In this document: positions 32,206-39,296 of the stretch, piece after piece
How the letters are laid out: every line of letters starts with the position of its first letter
Position numbering within the stretch: position 1 is the stretch's first letter
NCBI GenBank assembly: GCA_029782225.1
Contig: JAKOVF010000119.1
Location: forward strand, 1 to 41,080
Source of the DNA: Chloroflexota bacterium
GTDB taxonomy: Bacteria; Chloroflexota; Anaerolineae; Anaerolineales; Villigracilaceae
Length of the DNA stretch: 41,080 nucleotides
Direction: 5' to 3'
Translations under genes and position numbers: made by a program
The notes under the pieces: model-generated
What the model saw: the letters and a program-made list of their open reading frames with translations, nothing else
What the model was told of the DNA's origin: nothing
Database searches by the model: none

Positions 32206-33942
32206 TCACTTCTTTATATCTTTTATCATCTGCCTTGCTACCTGCAACAACTCGTGCGCGGACCTCAGTGTCCCCTCGCCGACTTCGCCGAGCATCTGCG
32301 AAAGCTCGAGCAGACGCGGCTCCCCGTCCAGTTGTTCGACGCGCGTGAGCGTGCGTCCTTTTTCCACCAGTTTCTGCACTTGATAATGCTGGTCACCGAA
32401 AGCGGCCAGTTGGGGGAGATGCGTTACGCAAAAGACCTGATGCATGCGAGAGAGATTCCACAGCTTTTGACCCACCGTCATGCCCACGCGCCCGCCGATA
32501 CCCTGGTCGATTTCATCAAAGATCAGGCTTGGTATCTGGTCTGCCCGCGCCAGTACGTTTTTCAGGCCCAGCATGAGACGGGATGTTTCACCGCCCGAGG
32601 CAATCTTGGTCAAGGGTTTCAGTCCCTCGCCGGGGTTGGGAGCGATCAGGAATTCGACGCGGTCAAAACCATTTTGATCGAAGGCGATCCGTGAGCCATT
32701 GTTAGTAGGCGCACCGTTTGGATCCGGCTTCGTCTGGAAGTCCACTTTGAATCTGGCTTCGGCCATCCTCAAATCATCGAGTTCCGTTTCGATGCCGTTG
32801 CCCATAGATTCGGCAGCGGACTTGCGCTTTTCAGAAAGGATTCCGCCCTGCTTTGCGAGCTTCTCGAGCAGTTTCGCTTCCTGCAATTCCAAATCGGCGA
32901 TGCGTTCGGCCGCGCCTGTGATCGTTTCAAGCTGTCTGCGCGCTTCGGCTCCGTAGGCAATGACCGAGGGGATACTGCCGCCGAACTTGCGCGTGAGCGA
33001 GTGGATCAAATCCAGCCGCTCTTCCACTTCATCCAGCCGCTTCGGGTTGAACTCGATCTCCTCAAGATAATCCTGCAAGTTGTGGATCAACTCGGAAATT
33101 GTGTCCAGCATCAGCTCGGCCTGCGAAGCAAGCTCATTTTGCGCGGGATCTATTTTTGCGAGAGAGTTCAGCGCCTGCGCGGCCTGCCCGACCAAATCTG
33201 TTGCGGCGGGCGTTTCGGGTGAGCCTTCATCCAGAACGGCTAACGCTTCCTGTGCATTTTGTGCAAGCGACTCGGCATTCGCCAGGCGGTCACGCTCTTT
33301 GCGCAGTTCCTCATCTTCACCGGGTTTCAATCTTGCGGCTTCGATTTCCTCCGCCTGATACGTGAGCATCTCCACGCGGCGGTCGGCATCGGCTTGCGCT
33401 TTGCGCAGCTCACCCAACTCGTGGCGAAGATTCAATAAGGCGTGGTAGGTTTGACGGTAGTCACTCAAGGGTTGGGCCACTTCCGCGTAACGGTCAAGCA
33501 GGCCCAGATGCGCGCGTGAATCGAGCAGGGATAAATGCTCGGCTTGACCGTGGATATCTACCAAAATCGCGCCAATTTCCTTCAACAGCGAGACGTTCAC
33601 CGTCCGCCCGTTGATGCGCGCCACGCTGCGTCCCTCTTTGCGGACCTCGCGCATCAACGTGATGTAATCGGGATCGTCCATTAAATCTTCGCGGTTGAGG
33701 ATCTCATGCACCGCTTCTTTTTCTGGACCTTTGAGCTGGAACACACCCTCGACAAACGCGGCATCTGAATCGGTGCGGATGTAGGTTGTGTCCGCTTTGC
33801 CACCGATCAGCATAACCACAGCATCGAGGATGATGGATTTGCCAGCGCCGGTCTCACCGGTCAGGATGATGAGGCCGGGGCCGAAGTGTAGTTCGAGCTT
33901 ATCGATGATTGCAAAATTTTGGATACGGAGTTCTGTAAGCAT
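32206..33942 (-). CDS. recN: DNA repair protein RecN
   Basis: An SMC-like ATPase acting in double-strand break repair. 578 aa. Seen: MLTELRIQNFAIIDKLEL at the start, Walker A LTGETGAGKSIILDA, long coiled-coil arms (about 160-360), the ABC signature region KIASGGETSRLMLGLK, and Walker B LIFDEIDQGIGG. Length and motif order are typical. It is the third gene of a leftward unit after NAD kinase and a B-box membrane protein; nadK-recN linkage is common in bacteria. No Shine-Dalgarno is visible before the ATG at 33942-33940, which follows the upstream stop by 10 nt. Confidence 0.96.
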   Translation of the reverse strand: MLTELRIQNFAIIDKLELHFGPGLIILTGETGAGKSIILDAVVMLIGGKADTTYIRTDSDAAFVEGVFQLKGPEKEAVHEILNREDLMDDPDYITLMREVRKEGRSVARINGRTVNVSLLKEIGAILVDIHGQAEHLSLLDSRAHLGLLDRYAEVAQPLSDYRQTYHALLNLRHELGELRKAQADADRRVEMLTYQAEEIEAARLKPGEDEELRKERDRLANAESLAQNAQEALAVLDEGSPETPAATDLVGQAAQALNSLAKIDPAQNELASQAELMLDTISELIHNLQDYLEEIEFNPKRLDEVEERLDLIHSLTRKFGGSIPSVIAYGAEARRQLETITGAAERIADLELQEAKLLEKLAKQGGILSEKRKSAAESMGNGIETELDDLRMAEARFKVDFQTKPDPNGAPTNNGSRIAFDQNGFDRVEFLIAPNPGEGLKPLTKIASGGETSRLMLGLKNVLARADQIPSLIFDEIDQGIGGRVGMTVGQKLWNLSRMHQVFCVTHLPQLAAFGDQHYQVQKLVEKGRTLTRVEQLDGEPRLLELSQMLGEVGEGTLRSAHELLQVARQMIKDIKK

Positions 33943-33952
33943 AGGTGATAGG

Positions 33953-34474
33953 TTATCTGAACAATTGGATTCCAGAAAGTCGGGTATAGACTACAGGTAC
34001 GGCAAGCACGAGATAGATCACCTGGAAGAGGATGGCAAAGAGATTCAGCGATAACACTTGAACCAGGATGACAGGTAGTGCGCCAACGACTACGGCAGCA
34101 GCAACGGTGATGAATAACGGGCGCGAGCGCCGGTGGCGTGTGACCATTCTTACGCCCTCAGCGATCACAACTGCGGCAGAGGGTGCGCCGGCCGCTATGA
34201 GGAACCAGCCGATGAAGCCGATGCCGCCAATGAGCGTGACCAGGAAAGCCGCCACTCCAGAGAGAATGGCTGCCACGACGAAACCGGAAAAATAGTCATA
34301 CCATTCCGCCGTGTCAAAGATTTTCTGCTGGCCTTTTACGCACTCCCGGCAGCGGTAACCGGTCGGTGTGCGGATCGCGCATGCGGCGCAGATGGGACGG
34401 TCGCAGTTGTTGCAGCGTAGGGTCGTCTCCCGGTTTGGGTGGATGTAGCAGTGCAGCGTTGTCGATTCGGTCAT
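33953..34474 (-). CDS. B-box zinc-finger membrane protein
   Basis: 173 aa. Residues 8-45 form a B-box/RING-like zinc-binding module with regularly spaced Cys and His (HCYIHPNRETTLRCNNCDRP, then CAACAI, then CRECVKG). It is followed by four hydrophobic segments (about 62-80, 85-108, 120-140, 142-162) with a basic TRHRRSR loop. Bacterial proteins of this plan are common but uncharacterised. The zinc module probably mediates protein contact at the inner membrane face. Start overlaps the nadK stop (ATGA); stop is 10 nt before recN. Confidence 0.82.
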   Translation of the reverse strand: MTESTTLHCYIHPNRETTLRCNNCDRPICAACAIRTPTGYRCRECVKGQQKIFDTAEWYDYFSGFVVAAILSGVAAFLVTLIGGIGFIGWFLIAAGAPSAAVVIAEGVRMVTRHRRSRPLFITVAAAVVVGALPVILVQVLSLNLFAILFQVIYLVLAVPVVYTRLSGIQLFR

Positions 34475-35334
34475 CGTGGCAATCCTATGGAGTTTTCGTT
34501 CATGTGTGCGGTCAGGTTCCGATAAAAATAACCGGGATCTCCAAAACGGACAAACTGCGTGGTCACTTCAGCGGCGCGTATATCGACGTGATCATCTTCC
34601 ATGAGCGTGATGGATGGCTGTCCGTCAATGCTGAGCACTGCATTTTCACTATGCACCGTGATGCTGACAGATGCTCCTTCTGCAAGGACAACCGCCCGGT
34701 CCACAGAAAGATGAGGCGCAATCGGAACAAGCAGAATGTTTCGCAACTCGGGCGGAAGGATGGGGCCTCCGGCAGCCAGTGCGTAGGCCGTCGATCCGGT
34801 TGCCGTGGATGCGATGAGTCCATCGGCCACATAACTTGTCAGTTGACGGCTATCCACCGAGGCAGTGAGTCGCACGGGGCGGAGCAAGGCTCCGCGCCCC
34901 ACAACGACCTCGTTCAACGCGTTCCAATCCCCCATGTTTTCACCGGCGCGGATATGCTCGGCGTGGAGCATCATGCGGTTTTCGATCCATGCTTCGCCAT
35001 TGAATAGCTTTTCAAAGTACTCGCGCCAATCCTTGCGGTCAATCTGGATCAAAAAGCCGAGCCTGCCTAGATTTACGCCGAGGATGGGCACGCGGCTGGG
35101 GGCACAAAGATGACCTGCACGCAGCACGCTTCCGTCGCCGCCGACTGCGATCAGCATGTCGAATTCGCGTTTTTTTATTCTCTTGCGGAGGTCTTCATTG
35201 TACAAAGACCCGGTGGGCGCATCCAGCCCCTTTTCCTTCAAATAGGCTGCGATCTCTGCCGCCTCAGCAAAAGCATCGGCCATCTTAGGGTAGGCCGCAA
35301 TGACCGGATGTTTGGGGATGAACGCGTCGGGCAT
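34471..35334 (-). CDS. nadK: NAD kinase
   Basis: Phosphorylates NAD to NADP. 287 aa. Seen: the GGDGS motif in IAVGGDGSVLRAG, GVNLGRLGFL, the NEVVVGRG stretch that binds NAD, and DGLIASTATGSTAYALAAGGPI followed by the C-terminal APHLSVDRAVVLAE. It heads the nadK-B-box-recN unit. A TATAAT on the minus strand at 35348-35343 ends 8 nt before the ATG at 35334, with no Shine-Dalgarno, so the message is probably leaderless. The -35 region is occupied by a palindromic element. Confidence 0.95.
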   Translation of the reverse strand: MPDAFIPKHPVIAAYPKMADAFAEAAEIAAYLKEKGLDAPTGSLYNEDLRKRIKKREFDMLIAVGGDGSVLRAGHLCAPSRVPILGVNLGRLGFLIQIDRKDWREYFEKLFNGEAWIENRMMLHAEHIRAGENMGDWNALNEVVVGRGALLRPVRLTASVDSRQLTSYVADGLIASTATGSTAYALAAGGPILPPELRNILLVPIAPHLSVDRAVVLAEGASVSITVHSENAVLSIDGQPSITLMEDDHVDIRAAEVTTQFVRFGDPGYFYRNLTAHMNENSIGLPR

Positions 35335-35342
35335 AATTGTTT

Positions 35343-35348
35343 ATTATA
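35343..35348 (-). promoter_or_regulatory. -10 box abutting the nadK start
   Basis: The minus strand reads GGTATAATAAACAATTATG: TATAAT followed by eight bases and the ATG. No -35 is recognisable, because the palindromic element at 35354-35404 begins 5 bp upstream. Confidence 0.62.
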
Positions 35349-35353
35349 CCTGT

Positions 35354-35404
35354 GTAGGGGCGACCCTTGCGGTCGCCCTGGAGAGGGGCAGGCCCTGCCC
35401 CTAC
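35354..35404. repeat. GTAGGGGC palindromic element
   Basis: Ends GTAGGGG and CCCCTAC enclose two internal hairpins, GGGCGACC-CTTGC-GGTCGCCC and GGGGCAGG-CCCTGCCCC. It fills the gap between the Cas4-like C-terminal half and nadK. The terminal CTA (35401-35403) is the stop codon (TAG on the minus strand) of the nuclease gene. Confidence 0.85.
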
Positions 35405-35913
35405 ATCAACCGCTGGTCACACACTTTCCGGAAACCACATTTCATGCAGCGCGCCGCCTGCTCGTGTGAACGCGGGACCTCATTCTTATGTTCATCTCGT
35501 TTCATGTCGGCCAGTAAATCTAGCAGGGACTCCTCCAATTCTCGCGTGTAATCCACGGCAAAATCCCGGTTCTGATAGTGGATGAGTCCATAAGGTGGAC
35601 GCTTTTTATAAGTTTTCTCCACCAGCAGACAGTACGCGGCTACTTGATAAATATGCGAATCATAGGGCGCGTCAGGGGCGCGACCGCTTTTCACTTCAAC
35701 AGGGATGATCTGTCCGTTTTTCTCGATGAGGTAATCAGGCTTGCCCGTCAGTTCGAGTGCAGCATAAAACAGGGGCTTTTCCAGTTTTCCCCAGCCGCGC
35801 GTATCGGTATAGATGAGACGTCCACCCGGCAGACCCGCGGCCTTGCGCTGGCGGTTCGATTGCCAGAAGAAGACGAGGGCAAGAAGAAATAACGCTAAAA
35901 CAATGTAAAGCAT
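35401..35913 (-). CDS. Cas4-like PD-(D/E)XK nuclease, C-terminal half with membrane anchor
   Basis: 170 aa. Residues 1-18 form a membrane helix with a basic flank (RQRK). The nuclease core follows, with D60 in GKPDYLI, E73 and K75 in PVEVKSG, and the RecB-family QxxxY motif at Q90-Y94. The C-terminal Cys triad C156, C159, C165 matches three of the four 4Fe-4S ligands of Cas4/AddB proteins. The first Cys and the N-terminal domain are absent here but are encoded at 36600-36836. I chose the ATG at 35913, with AGGA eight bases before it, over a TTG at 35928. The stop lies in a palindromic repeat. There is no CRISPR nearby, so DNA repair or uptake is more likely than adaptation; this is inference. 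Confidence 0.85.
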   Translation of the reverse strand: MLYIVLALFLLALVFFWQSNRQRKAAGLPGGRLIYTDTRGWGKLEKPLFYAALELTGKPDYLIEKNGQIIPVEVKSGRAPDAPYDSHIYQVAAYCLLVEKTYKKRPPYGLIHYQNRDFAVDYTRELEESLLDLLADMKRDEHKNEVPRSHEQAARCMKCGFRKVCDQRLM

Positions 35914-35935
35914 GGTGGTTCCTGGCAACTAGCGT

Positions 35936-36565
35936 TTAGCGGTTGTTAGCCTCTTTGACAACTTTTTTCACTCGCGCCAACCGGGAACCCGAAAGATCCT
36001 CCATCCGCTTTTCGAGAACCTTGATGAATTCTGCTTTATTGCCTGCATTTACGGCAGGCAAAGTTTTCTCGGAATGTTGAGCCACGTCTTTCGGACGACA
36101 TGTCTTGAGATGGTTCAACAAATATGGGAACATGACCTTGCTGTATTCCGGCTTTGTCGAGGCCGCCTCTGCAAGGACTTTGACGCCGTTGTCCTTCGTG
36201 ATGACCGAGCCAGAATCCATTGCGTTTTTGATTTCATCGAAGTGCTTAAAGACAACGTCAGAATTGAGATGAGCGACAACGCCAAGCGCAATCATGCCGC
36301 CCCAGACGAGGCGGTTGTTTCGGCTCTTCAACAGTTTTATGAAATCTTCCGCATAGGAGGCGATCAAAGCAGGTTCGATGTATCCTGTCTCATACAAAAC
36401 TTTGATGCAGTCTGCCTGGATAGCTTTGTCTTTGTTCCAAAGATTTTCAGCGATTTCACGGATGCCGGCCTTATCTTTTCGGGTGGCAAGGTCACGCGCC
36501 AGTTCCTGATTCGGGACTTCGTCGCGGCGACCCAGTGAACAGCCAAGACGATCCAGGACAGACAT
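35936..36565 (-). CDS. HEAT/ARM-like helical-repeat protein
   Basis: 209 aa, wholly alpha-helical in appearance, with helix pairs of HEAT/ARM type (NLWNKDKAIQADCIKVLYET; LKSRNNRLVWGGMIALGVVA; SGSVITKDNGVKVLAEAAS). Such repeats bind DNA (as in AlkD) or proteins. It lies between the two halves of the Cas4-like nuclease in the same direction, 34 nt after the first and 22 nt before the second. The ATG at 36565-36563 has a strong GGAGAGG, unlike the first gene of the unit. A role as a partner of the split nuclease is inferred only from gene order. Confidence 0.75.
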   Translation of the reverse strand: MSVLDRLGCSLGRRDEVPNQELARDLATRKDKAGIREIAENLWNKDKAIQADCIKVLYETGYIEPALIASYAEDFIKLLKSRNNRLVWGGMIALGVVAHLNSDVVFKHFDEIKNAMDSGSVITKDNGVKVLAEAASTKPEYSKVMFPYLLNHLKTCRPKDVAQHSEKTLPAVNAGNKAEFIKVLEKRMEDLSGSRLARVKKVVKEANNR

Positions 36566-36599
36566 TTCCTCTCCTCGAGTGAACAGAAAAACCCCGGTC

Positions 36600-36836
36600 C
36601 TAAAATATCTGCGCGGTGCAATATGCCACCAGCAAAATAATCGCGGCGATCAGAAATATCATCCCAACGACGCGCGTAATTCCTGAAGCCAGGACTTGTC
36701 GTCCGTGCTTCTGGTGGAGTTGAGTCCCGGCCGCAAGCTCGGCCTGGTTCTCGGACTCCACTCCCTTTTTGCGATACCACCATGCGCGGCGACAGTACAG
36801 ATAATTTCCAATATCCGAGGCGCGAATTACGGGCAT
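36600..36836 (-). CDS. Cas4-like N-terminal half with membrane anchor
   Basis: 78 aa. SDIGNYLYCRRAWWYRKKGV matches the Cas4/RecB N-terminal signature, which supplies the first iron-sulphur Cys (C15); LAAGTQLHQKHG matches the G-x-x-x-H motif (H41/H44). A membrane helix (about 52-73) closes the protein, so the folded part is cytosolic. It lacks the nuclease core, which is encoded separately at 35401-35913 with its own anchor. TATACT lies 6 nt before the ATG at 36836-36834, so the mRNA is probably leaderless. It is short, but the motif content makes it a confident gene. Confidence 0.85.
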   Translation of the reverse strand: MPVIRASDIGNYLYCRRAWWYRKKGVESENQAELAAGTQLHQKHGRQVLASGITRVVGMIFLIAAIILLVAYCTAQIF

Positions 36837-36842
36837 GGATAA

Positions 36843-36848
36843 AGTATA
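36843..36848 (-). promoter_or_regulatory. -10 box of the split Cas4-like unit
   Basis: The minus strand reads TGCTATACTTTATCCATG: TATACT, six bases, then the ATG of the N-terminal half. No ribosome binding site lies between. Confidence 0.6.
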
Positions 36849-36868
36849 GCACAAATTTTCTAAACCTC

Positions 36869-37001
36869 CGTTGGTCGAGTAAGGCTGGGTGTTGTTCCCG
36901 GCCTGTATCGAGACCAACAGGTAACTTGAAATTGAAAGCCTACCTGAAAACTTGTGGTCTCGATATGCCTTCGGCTATCGCCTCAGGCTACTCGACCACC
37001 G
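36869..37001. repeat. GGTCGAGTA...ATCGAGACCA palindromic element, copy 1
   Basis: Outer ends CGTTGGTCGAGTA and CTACTCGACCACCG pair with one mismatch. Inner arms ATCGAGACCA (36908-36917) and TGGTCTCGAT pair perfectly. It fills most of the 265-nt divergent gap between the Cas4-like unit and the MBL gene. The second copy is at 40356-40483. Confidence 0.88.
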
Positions 37002-37044
37002 TTATCCTGTGAAATATTTCTCACATCCGTTGAGAAAACTTTCC

Positions 37045-37073
37045 TTGAAGAAAATCCACTGCCGAAAGATAAT
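37045..37073 (+). promoter_or_regulatory. Sigma-70-type promoter of the MBL gene
   Basis: TTGAAG (37045-37050), a 17-nt spacer, then GATAAT (37068-37073). The start at about 37080 gives a 22-nt leader containing GGAGG (37092-37096). Confidence 0.6.
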
Positions 37074-37101
37074 AATCATGCAGCTTACAATGGAGGCAAC
37101 G

Positions 37102-38049
37102 ATGTCTGAGAAGTTCTTTGTCAAATTCTGGGGTGTGCGTGGGAGCTATCCCACGCCCGGGAAAAATACAGTTCGCTTTGGTGGGAATACCTCTTGCGTG
37201 GAAGTCCGCGCCGGCAAGCACACTATCATCCTCGACGCAGGCACGGGCATCATTCCGCTCGGGCAGGAACTGGCTCGCACCAAGCGGCTTCATGTGAGCA
37301 TCCTCCTGAGCCATCTCCACCACGATCACACGCACGGTTTTCCGTTCTTCCTGCCTGCTTACCTCCCAAATGCCAGGCTCCATATCTTCGGTCCGATGAC
37401 GGCGGCCGAGACGCTCGAACTGAATCAATCGCCGCAGGCTTTCCCGATCGGTTTGGATGACATGAACGCGGCGAAGGAGATTCATTCCCTGCGAGAGACG
37501 GATAGGCTGACATTTGATTCAACCGGTGTAAGAGTCAACGTGCCATCCTCTGACCCTCAGGCTGTTACCGTTAAAATTTATCGCTCCCACGCCCATCCGG
37601 GAGGGGTTTATATCTATCGCATCGCATATCGCGGACGTTCGCTGGTTTATGCCACAGACACTGAGGGCTATGTGGGTGGTGACAGGAAATTAGCCGCATT
37701 TGCCCGCGGCGCGGATTTGCTCATCCACGATGCGCAGTACAGCGAGGAACATTACCGTGGTCAAATGGCAGGGTTGCCATCAACGCAGGGATATGGTCAC
37801 TCCACGCCACAGATGGCCTGTGAACTGGCAAACGCCACGGAGGCGCGCCAGTTAGTGCTGTTCCATCACGACCCCAGTTATGCTGATGAAACCGTAGCAG
37901 GCCTCGAGGTCCACGCTCGAAGTGTCTTTCCAAATGTCTGCGCCGCTTACGAGGGGCTGGTCATATCCCTCACCCCAACCCTTCTCCCACTGGGAGAGGG
38001 GCGAGGGGTGAGGGCAGAGAGCGGAGTAAAATATGTTCAGAATGGCTGA
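37102..38049 (+). CDS. MBL-fold metallohydrolase with repeat-derived C-terminus
   Basis: 315 aa. The first residues (FWGVRGSYPTPG then FGGNTSCVEV) and the zinc motif HLHHDH (about 70-75) place it in the PhnP-like MBL group. Later ligands are in ATDTEGY and in HHDPSYADE near the end. The substrate is unknown; relatives act on phosphodiesters. GGAGG sits five bases before the ATG. The last 27 residues differ from the family: about 289-305 are translated from palindromic element copy B, and 306-315 continue until a stop at 38047-38049 inside the next gene. The domain appears complete before this tail. It probably forms one unit with the Crp/FNR gene. Confidence 0.88.
   Translation: MSEKFFVKFWGVRGSYPTPGKNTVRFGGNTSCVEVRAGKHTIILDAGTGIIPLGQELARTKRLHVSILLSHLHHDHTHGFPFFLPAYLPNARLHIFGPMTAAETLELNQSPQAFPIGLDDMNAAKEIHSLRETDRLTFDSTGVRVNVPSSDPQAVTVKIYRSHAHPGGVYIYRIAYRGRSLVYATDTEGYVGGDRKLAAFARGADLLIHDAQYSEEHYRGQMAGLPSTQGYGHSTPQMACELANATEARQLVLFHHDPSYADETVAGLEVHARSVFPNVCAAYEGLVISLTPTLLPLGEGRGVRAESGVKYVQNG
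37967..38014. repeat. CCCTCACC/CTCTCCC palindromic element, copy B, inside coding sequence
   Basis: 48 bp: CCCTCACCCC ... CTTCTCCCACTGGGAGAGG ... GGGGTGAGGG. It lies wholly within the 3' end of the MBL gene and is translated as about SLTPTLLPLGEGRGVRA. Confidence 0.9.
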
Positions 38050-38740
38050 GCTAAGGAAAGACGACACTCGCAATATCCTTTCGGACATCCCACTGTTTGT
38101 GGGGTTGACGCCTGCACAACTGGACTGGGTTGCTCATCGTGCACACCGCCGCGTGTTCCCGACTGGGACCAATGTGTTGACGATCGAGCAGCCCGGTGAA
38201 GCCGTGTATATCATTCTGCATGGAACGGTGAAAATTCATGTCGAACAAGGTGAACGCGATGTAATTCTCTCGATCCTGGGAAGCGGCGATCTGCTTGGCG
38301 AGATGAGCCTGATCGACAGCGTGGGGCGTTCTGCCAGCGCGGTCACACTGGAAGATTCGCTGATGCTCTGGATGGATAAGGCCACTTTTGAATATCTGCT
38401 CGACAACTTTCCCCAGGTCTCGCGGAATCTCGTGCGAATACTTAGTGCACGGGTCAGGCTCTCCGACCAGTTAATTCATGCGCTTGCCACACTGGATGTA
38501 TATGGACGGGTTGCGCGTCAACTCCTGGCTTTCGCGGAAAAATATGGCCGCCCGAAAGATGGTGTGCTGCAAATTCGCATTGCATTGACACAGGGCGATA
38601 TTGCAGATCTTGTCGGCGCCTCACGAAAGCGGGTCAATCAAGTGATGGTCTCGTTCAGGGAACGGGAATTAATTTGTGTGGGGGAGGATGGAAGGATCGG
38701 GATTTTGGATAAGGAGGGATTGGCGAGGTACTGCGAGTAA
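38033..38740 (+). CDS. Crp/FNR-family transcription regulator
   Basis: 235 aa. The cyclic-nucleotide-binding barrel spans about 18-125 (PTGTNVLTIEQPGEAVYIIL; GSGDLLGEMSLID; GRSASAVTLEDS), and a Crp-type winged helix sits at the C-terminus (LTQGDIADLVGASRKRVNQV). The phosphate-binding cassette reads GEMSLIDSVGRSASA, close to the GELAL..RSA pattern of cNMP binders. No FNR-type Cys cluster is seen. The ATG at 38033 has GGAG six bases upstream and lies within the end of the MBL frame (17-nt overlap). The targets are unknown. Confidence 0.92.
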   Translation: MFRMAELRKDDTRNILSDIPLFVGLTPAQLDWVAHRAHRRVFPTGTNVLTIEQPGEAVYIILHGTVKIHVEQGERDVILSILGSGDLLGEMSLIDSVGRSASAVTLEDSLMLWMDKATFEYLLDNFPQVSRNLVRILSARVRLSDQLIHALATLDVYGRVARQLLAFAEKYGRPKDGVLQIRIALTQGDIADLVGASRKRVNQVMVSFRERELICVGEDGRIGILDKEGLARYCE

Positions 38741-38824
38741 GGAGTCTAACGACTCTTGTCGTTGGATTTCCCGAGGTCGGCCCACTCGCTTCGCTCGGGG
38801 TGCTTCGCGAAGGCCTTGGACTCC
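38741..38824. repeat. GGAGTC...GACTCC palindromic element
   Basis: Outer GGAGTC and GACTCC ends, an inner GACTCTTGTC / CGTTGG arm, and a CCCGAGG...TCGCTTCGCTCGGGG hairpin. It begins directly at the Crp/FNR stop and fills most of the 108-nt gap. Its right end contributes TTGGAC, 15 nt from the TATAAT of the thioesterase gene, a possible but short-spaced -35. Confidence 0.7.
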
Positions 38825-38835
38825 ACTCATATAGG

Positions 38836-38841
38836 TATAAT
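38836..38841 (+). promoter_or_regulatory. -10 box abutting the thioesterase start
   Basis: TATAAT is followed by seven bases (CGGCTGT) and the ATG at 38849. There is no ribosome binding site between, so the mRNA is probably leaderless. Confidence 0.62.
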
Positions 38842-38848
38842 CGGCTGT

Positions 38849-39280
38849 ATGGCCGATTATCATTTTTATCACCCGATTGAAGTCCGTTACGGTGACCTTG
38901 ACCCGCAGGGGCACGTGAACAATGCCAAGCACCTGACTTATTTTGAGCAGGCGCGTATTGCCTATATGATCGAATTGGGACTGTTCACAAAAGATCAGTC
39001 ATTCATGGAAATTGGCGTAATATTGGCAGACGTACATATCACCTATCTTGAGCCAATCTATTACGGCCAAAATATCAGGGTCGGAGTCCGGGCCGCAAAG
39101 TTGGGAAATAAATCCATGAATTGGGAGCAAAACATTGTAGATACAGATAGGGGAAAGGAACTGGCCAGAGGGGAAGTTGTGCTGGTCGCCTATAATTATC
39201 GGGAGGAAAAGACGATCCCCATTCCTGAAGAATGGTGTAAGAAGTTCCTTAACTTTGAGGGCTTGAAATTGGAAAGTTGA
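38849..39280 (+). CDS. Hotdog-fold acyl-CoA thioesterase (YbgC/FadM-like)
   Basis: 143 aa. The 4HBT signature is plain: VRYGDLDPQGHVNNAKHLTYFEQAR with the catalytic Asp in DPQGHV, followed by the long hotdog helix and ADVHITYLEPIYYGQNI. It is expected to hydrolyse acyl-CoA thioesters in the cytosol. The start ATG at 38849 is fixed by the short N-terminal strand before VRYGD and by the promoter. It is followed 16 nt later by the peptidase gene. The natural substrate is unknown. Confidence 0.9.
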   Translation: MADYHFYHPIEVRYGDLDPQGHVNNAKHLTYFEQARIAYMIELGLFTKDQSFMEIGVILADVHITYLEPIYYGQNIRVGVRAAKLGNKSMNWEQNIVDTDRGKELARGEVVLVAYNYREEKTIPIPEEWCKKFLNFEGLKLES

Positions 39281-39296
39281 AACTACTGGAGATATC

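Noticed and set aside
32161..32694. 177-codon plus-strand frame starting with GTG after a GAGG
   Set aside because: It begins inside a strong terminator hairpin and runs antisense through recN, which has full RecN motifs.
35401..36836. CRISPR-Cas locus suggested by the Cas4-like genes
   Set aside because: No cas1, cas2, effector genes or repeat-spacer array is in the window. The neighbours are nadK, recN and an MBL hydrolase.
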